From positions 1 to 15,206 of the forward strand of contig CAUJFU010000130.1 in the NCBI GenBank assembly GCA_963169055.1: a DNA stretch of 15,206 nt, in the 5' to 3' direction. The stretch is from Myxococcota bacterium. Its GTDB lineage: Bacteria > Myxococcota_C > UBA6777. The notes below the pieces were generated by a model, which was not told the DNA's origin, did not search any database, and saw only the letters and a program-made list of their open reading frames with translations. Below, in pieces: positions 13,558 to 15,206 of this stretch. Each line of letters begins with the position of its first letter. Positions within the stretch are counted from its first letter, which is position 1. The position numbers were made by a program, and so were the translations under genes.

Positions 13558-14928
13558 TCAGCGGCATTGATTATTTTCTGGATCAAACACCGTCCCTTCG
13601 GGGCAATAGCAACGTTGAATCACTTCATCCGCCGAAGCATACAGATCAAAACGGAAAAATTGTCTCGAACCATCGACGAAATCCACATACCCCGAAAGCT
13701 CATAACGCGGATCTACGCCGCTTCGCTTATCGAGACTTTCCCAGATCGCACGGTTGCGCTCGGGTTCGTTCGGATAAAACAGCGTTTGTGTCATCCTCAC
13801 CCAGCCGCAAAATGAATTCCCGGGAAACATCCGCTCATAAATAATTTCTGTTGAGGCTGTTTCTTTTTTGCGAAATCTTCCTGAAAAACGAAACACCACG
13901 CAACGCCCTCTCGGTTGTTCTTCTCCTTTGACCAGCTCATGGCGCGGGAACGGATAAAACGCACATTCATGCTCAAATTGTGCACGCGTTAATTCGCAGT
14001 AACGGAGCTTTTCCACGCTGACTTGCCGCCGATAGCACGCTCCGCTTGCCCGCTCACAAAAAAATCGCTCCGCCGCTTTCCCTTCCTCCAAACAATCGCT
14101 GTCTTGACGGCACACCAAACCACCCTTCTCTCGCCGCTCATAGCACAATTTGTTGCTTTGCAAACAAATTGTCTCTTGTCCTGCACAAGGCTGTTGGGCG
14201 CACGAGATATCGTACGTTCCTTTCTCTTCTAATTCTTGGCAATACTGCGCGTTGCATTCTTTGTCTTTATTGCAATTCACGTTCGAATAAGTCTTCAACT
14301 CGACCGGATTTGCTTCGTAGCTCGCTCCGATCTTCTGCCCAATGCGCAAACGATAATACCGCTCAAGGACAAGCTGCTCCCCAACGCGTGTCCCTGTCCC
14401 GCTTCTCAAGACCTTCAACACTTTTCCATCGACTGACGGGGTGCTGACCTCGGCGATCTCAAAAAAATGGCACACCCCACCACCGACCACAAAACTTTGC
14501 TCCACTCCACCATGCAAGCACCGCACAATCACCTGCTCACAACCTCCCCCTAGATCCTTACTTTCAAAACGGCATGTCTTTTCTGCTGGCAACACTTCAC
14601 CATTTAATACGATAAAACTTTGGCTTTCTTTCGGTATCGCCCCTTTGCACCGTAGCACGCCTGTTCGTGGATCTTGTGCCGCTGCAGCAAACGTGCAATT
14701 CACCTCTCCTTGCGCTCCTTGCCCTCCTTGCGCTCCTTTCTCGCCAGCCAAACCATCCTTGCCTTCCTTGCCGTTCGTGCCCGATTTCCACGTATAGCTC
14801 GCTCCCTGACAAGTGATCTGTTCTACCCCGTCTCCTCGCTTTTCCCAACGGCAAGGAGCCTCCCCACAGCTTTGCAACCCGATCCAAAAAACACCCACAA
14901 CACCAAAGCTCCACCACCTGACACGCAT
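13558..14928 (-). CDS. Collagen-stalk lipoprotein, middle member of the array
   Basis: A 456-residue exported lipoprotein, paralogous to the genes on both sides. ATG 14928 follows GGGAGG (14934-14939) by 5 bases. The signal peptide ends in the lipobox LQSC, so Cys21 is the lipid-bearing residue. A two-Cys unit (26-47, ending SYTWKSG) leads into nine Gly-x-y triplets (50-76) and a second two-Cys unit (78-94). The head has two Cys modules (243-262 and 273-298) matching modules 1-2 of the long member, then the shared RAQFEHECAFYPF block (315-327) and the C-terminus: FCGWV--TQTLFYP (373-386), LSGYVDFVDGS-QFFRF (411-427) and CYCPEGTVFDP-----CR (440-456). It lies 28 bases after the partial member's stop and 83 bases before the long member's start, so an operon is likely. 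The frame is open to 15135 upstream, but only 14928 has signal peptide and Shine-Dalgarno support. Confidence 0.9.
   Translation of the reverse strand: MRVRWWSFGVVGVFWIGLQSCGEAPCRWEKRGDGVEQITCQGASYTWKSGTNGKEGKDGLAGEKGAQGGQGAQGEVNCTFAAAAQDPRTGVLRCKGAIPKESQSFIVLNGEVLPAEKTCRFESKDLGGGCEQVIVRCLHGGVEQSFVVGGGVCHFFEIAEVSTPSVDGKVLKVLRSGTGTRVGEQLVLERYYRLRIGQKIGASYEANPVELKTYSNVNCNKDKECNAQYCQELEEKGTYDISCAQQPCAGQETICLQSNKLCYERREKGGLVCRQDSDCLEEGKAAERFFCERASGACYRRQVSVEKLRYCELTRAQFEHECAFYPFPRHELVKGEEQPRGRCVVFRFSGRFRKKETASTEIIYERMFPGNSFCGWVRMTQTLFYPNEPERNRAIWESLDKRSGVDPRYELSGYVDFVDGSRQFFRFDLYASADEVIQRCYCPEGTVFDPENNQCR
14701..14781 (-). repeat. Collagen-like Gly-x-y stalk, nine triplets
   Basis: Residues 50-76 of the middle lipoprotein are nine Gly-x-y triplets (GTN, GKE, GKD, GLA, GEK, GAQ, GGQ, GAQ, GEV), at the same place in the protein as the stalk of the long member. 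Confidence 0.83.
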
Positions 14929-14933
14929 CTTTA

Positions 14934-14939
14934 CCTCCC
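14934..14939 (-). promoter_or_regulatory. Ribosome-binding site of the middle lipoprotein
   Basis: GGGAGG on the minus strand, 5 bases before ATG 14928. It decides this start over the longer open frame. Confidence 0.85.
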
Positions 14940-14956
14940 ATCTCGAACTGTCTTTT

Positions 14957-15206
14957 CTATTCGCATTGTCCTGTTGTTGGGTTAAATGTTTGCTTTTCAG
15001 GAGGACAAGAACAGCTTTGCCAAAAAGCTTCCGCGTTGGCATAAAATTCATGAAAAAAGTATTTCCGCGTACCATCCACAAACTCTGCAAACCCAGAAAA
15101 AAAGTGCGGAGAACCAACCTGTTCTTCCCGATCAACCGTGTCCCATATCGATTTGTTTCGCTCGGTTTGACCGGGATAAAACAAAGTTTGAATGACCTTC
15201 ACCCAA
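14957..15206 (-). CDS. C-terminal end of a third collagen-stalk lipoprotein paralogue (cut by window edge)
   Basis: 82 codons plus TAG at 14957-14959; the 5' part lies beyond the right edge. The fragment begins WVKVIQTLFYP and continues through FAEFVDGTRKYFF to CSCP-----FNPTTGQCE. It matches the last 80 or so residues of the middle member almost position for position (WVRMTQTLFYP, YVDFVDGSRQFFR, CYCP---FDP-----CR). The apparent GTG start at 15202 is an internal Val codon in the conserved W-V pair. It is the first gene of the array seen here, 28 bases before the middle member. Confidence 0.85.
   Translation of the reverse strand, partial: WVKVIQTLFYPGQTERNKSIWDTVDREEQVGSPHFFSGFAEFVDGTRKYFFHEFYANAEAFWQSCSCPPEKQTFNPTTGQCE

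Noticed and set aside
13475-13567. Longer start for the long lipoprotein
   Set aside because: The extra 31 residues would hide the signal peptide, and ATG 13474 has a perfect Shine-Dalgarno sequence.
14929-15135. Longer start for the middle lipoprotein
   Set aside because: It would overlap the coding end of the previous paralogue and bury the lipoprotein signal; ATG 14928 has GGGAGG 5 bases away.

Overview
The window reads as chromosomal DNA from a Gram-negative predatory- or myxobacteria-like lineage. Its protein families suggest Myxococcota or a neighbouring former 'deltaproteobacterial' group (moderate confidence). They include a zinc-ribbon Ser/Thr protein kinase with a TPR partner, a secreted protein with repeated MopE-like metal-binding motifs, collagen-stalk lipoproteins and a methyltransferase with a 'methyltransferase regulatory domain'. 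I see no tRNA, rRNA, CRISPR array, transposase, integrase or phage gene.

Layout. (1) 1-870 (+): the C-terminal end of a long Gly/Ala-rich repetitive protein with one EF-hand-like loop, cut by the left edge. (2) 871-1219: a pyrimidine-rich spacer. (3) 1220-4983 (+): a compact three-gene unit of a TPR protein, a PKMT-like SAM methyltransferase and a second TPR protein. The second TPR protein is a shortened paralogue of the first, aligned without gaps at a one-residue offset over about 250 residues. (4) 9000-5016 (-): a kinase unit. A transmembrane Ser/Thr kinase is followed after 18 bp by a TPR protein with two C-terminal membrane helices. A possible 47-residue leader ORF with a strong Shine-Dalgarno site overlaps the kinase start (ATGA). 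(5) 9222-11594 (+): a secreted, probably lipidated Cys-rich protein with seven MopE-like loops and then five tandem six-Cys repeats. (6) 15206-11750 (-): a tandem array of at least three paralogous lipoproteins. The two complete members have a lipobox and a short collagen-like Gly-x-y stalk (9 or 10 triplets), and all three end in the same C-terminal head. The third member is cut by the right edge.

How the genes may fit together. Two signalling or modification units (PKMT/TPR and kinase/TPR) sit beside a group of Cys-rich envelope proteins. The convergent neighbours at 9222-11594 and 11750-14928 share a small Cys module (C-x5-C ... C-x4-C), which links the MopE-like protein to the collagen-stalk lipoproteins. 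The most unusual feature is this lipoprotein array, where one member carries two extra inserted pairs of that module. The + strand is also C-rich and G-poor in both a + gene and a - gene that I counted, which looks like strand bias from replication rather than from coding.

Starts. Several frames stay open well upstream of the likely start, so I placed starts by Shine-Dalgarno sites and signal peptides. The start of the 5016-6611 gene is the least certain.
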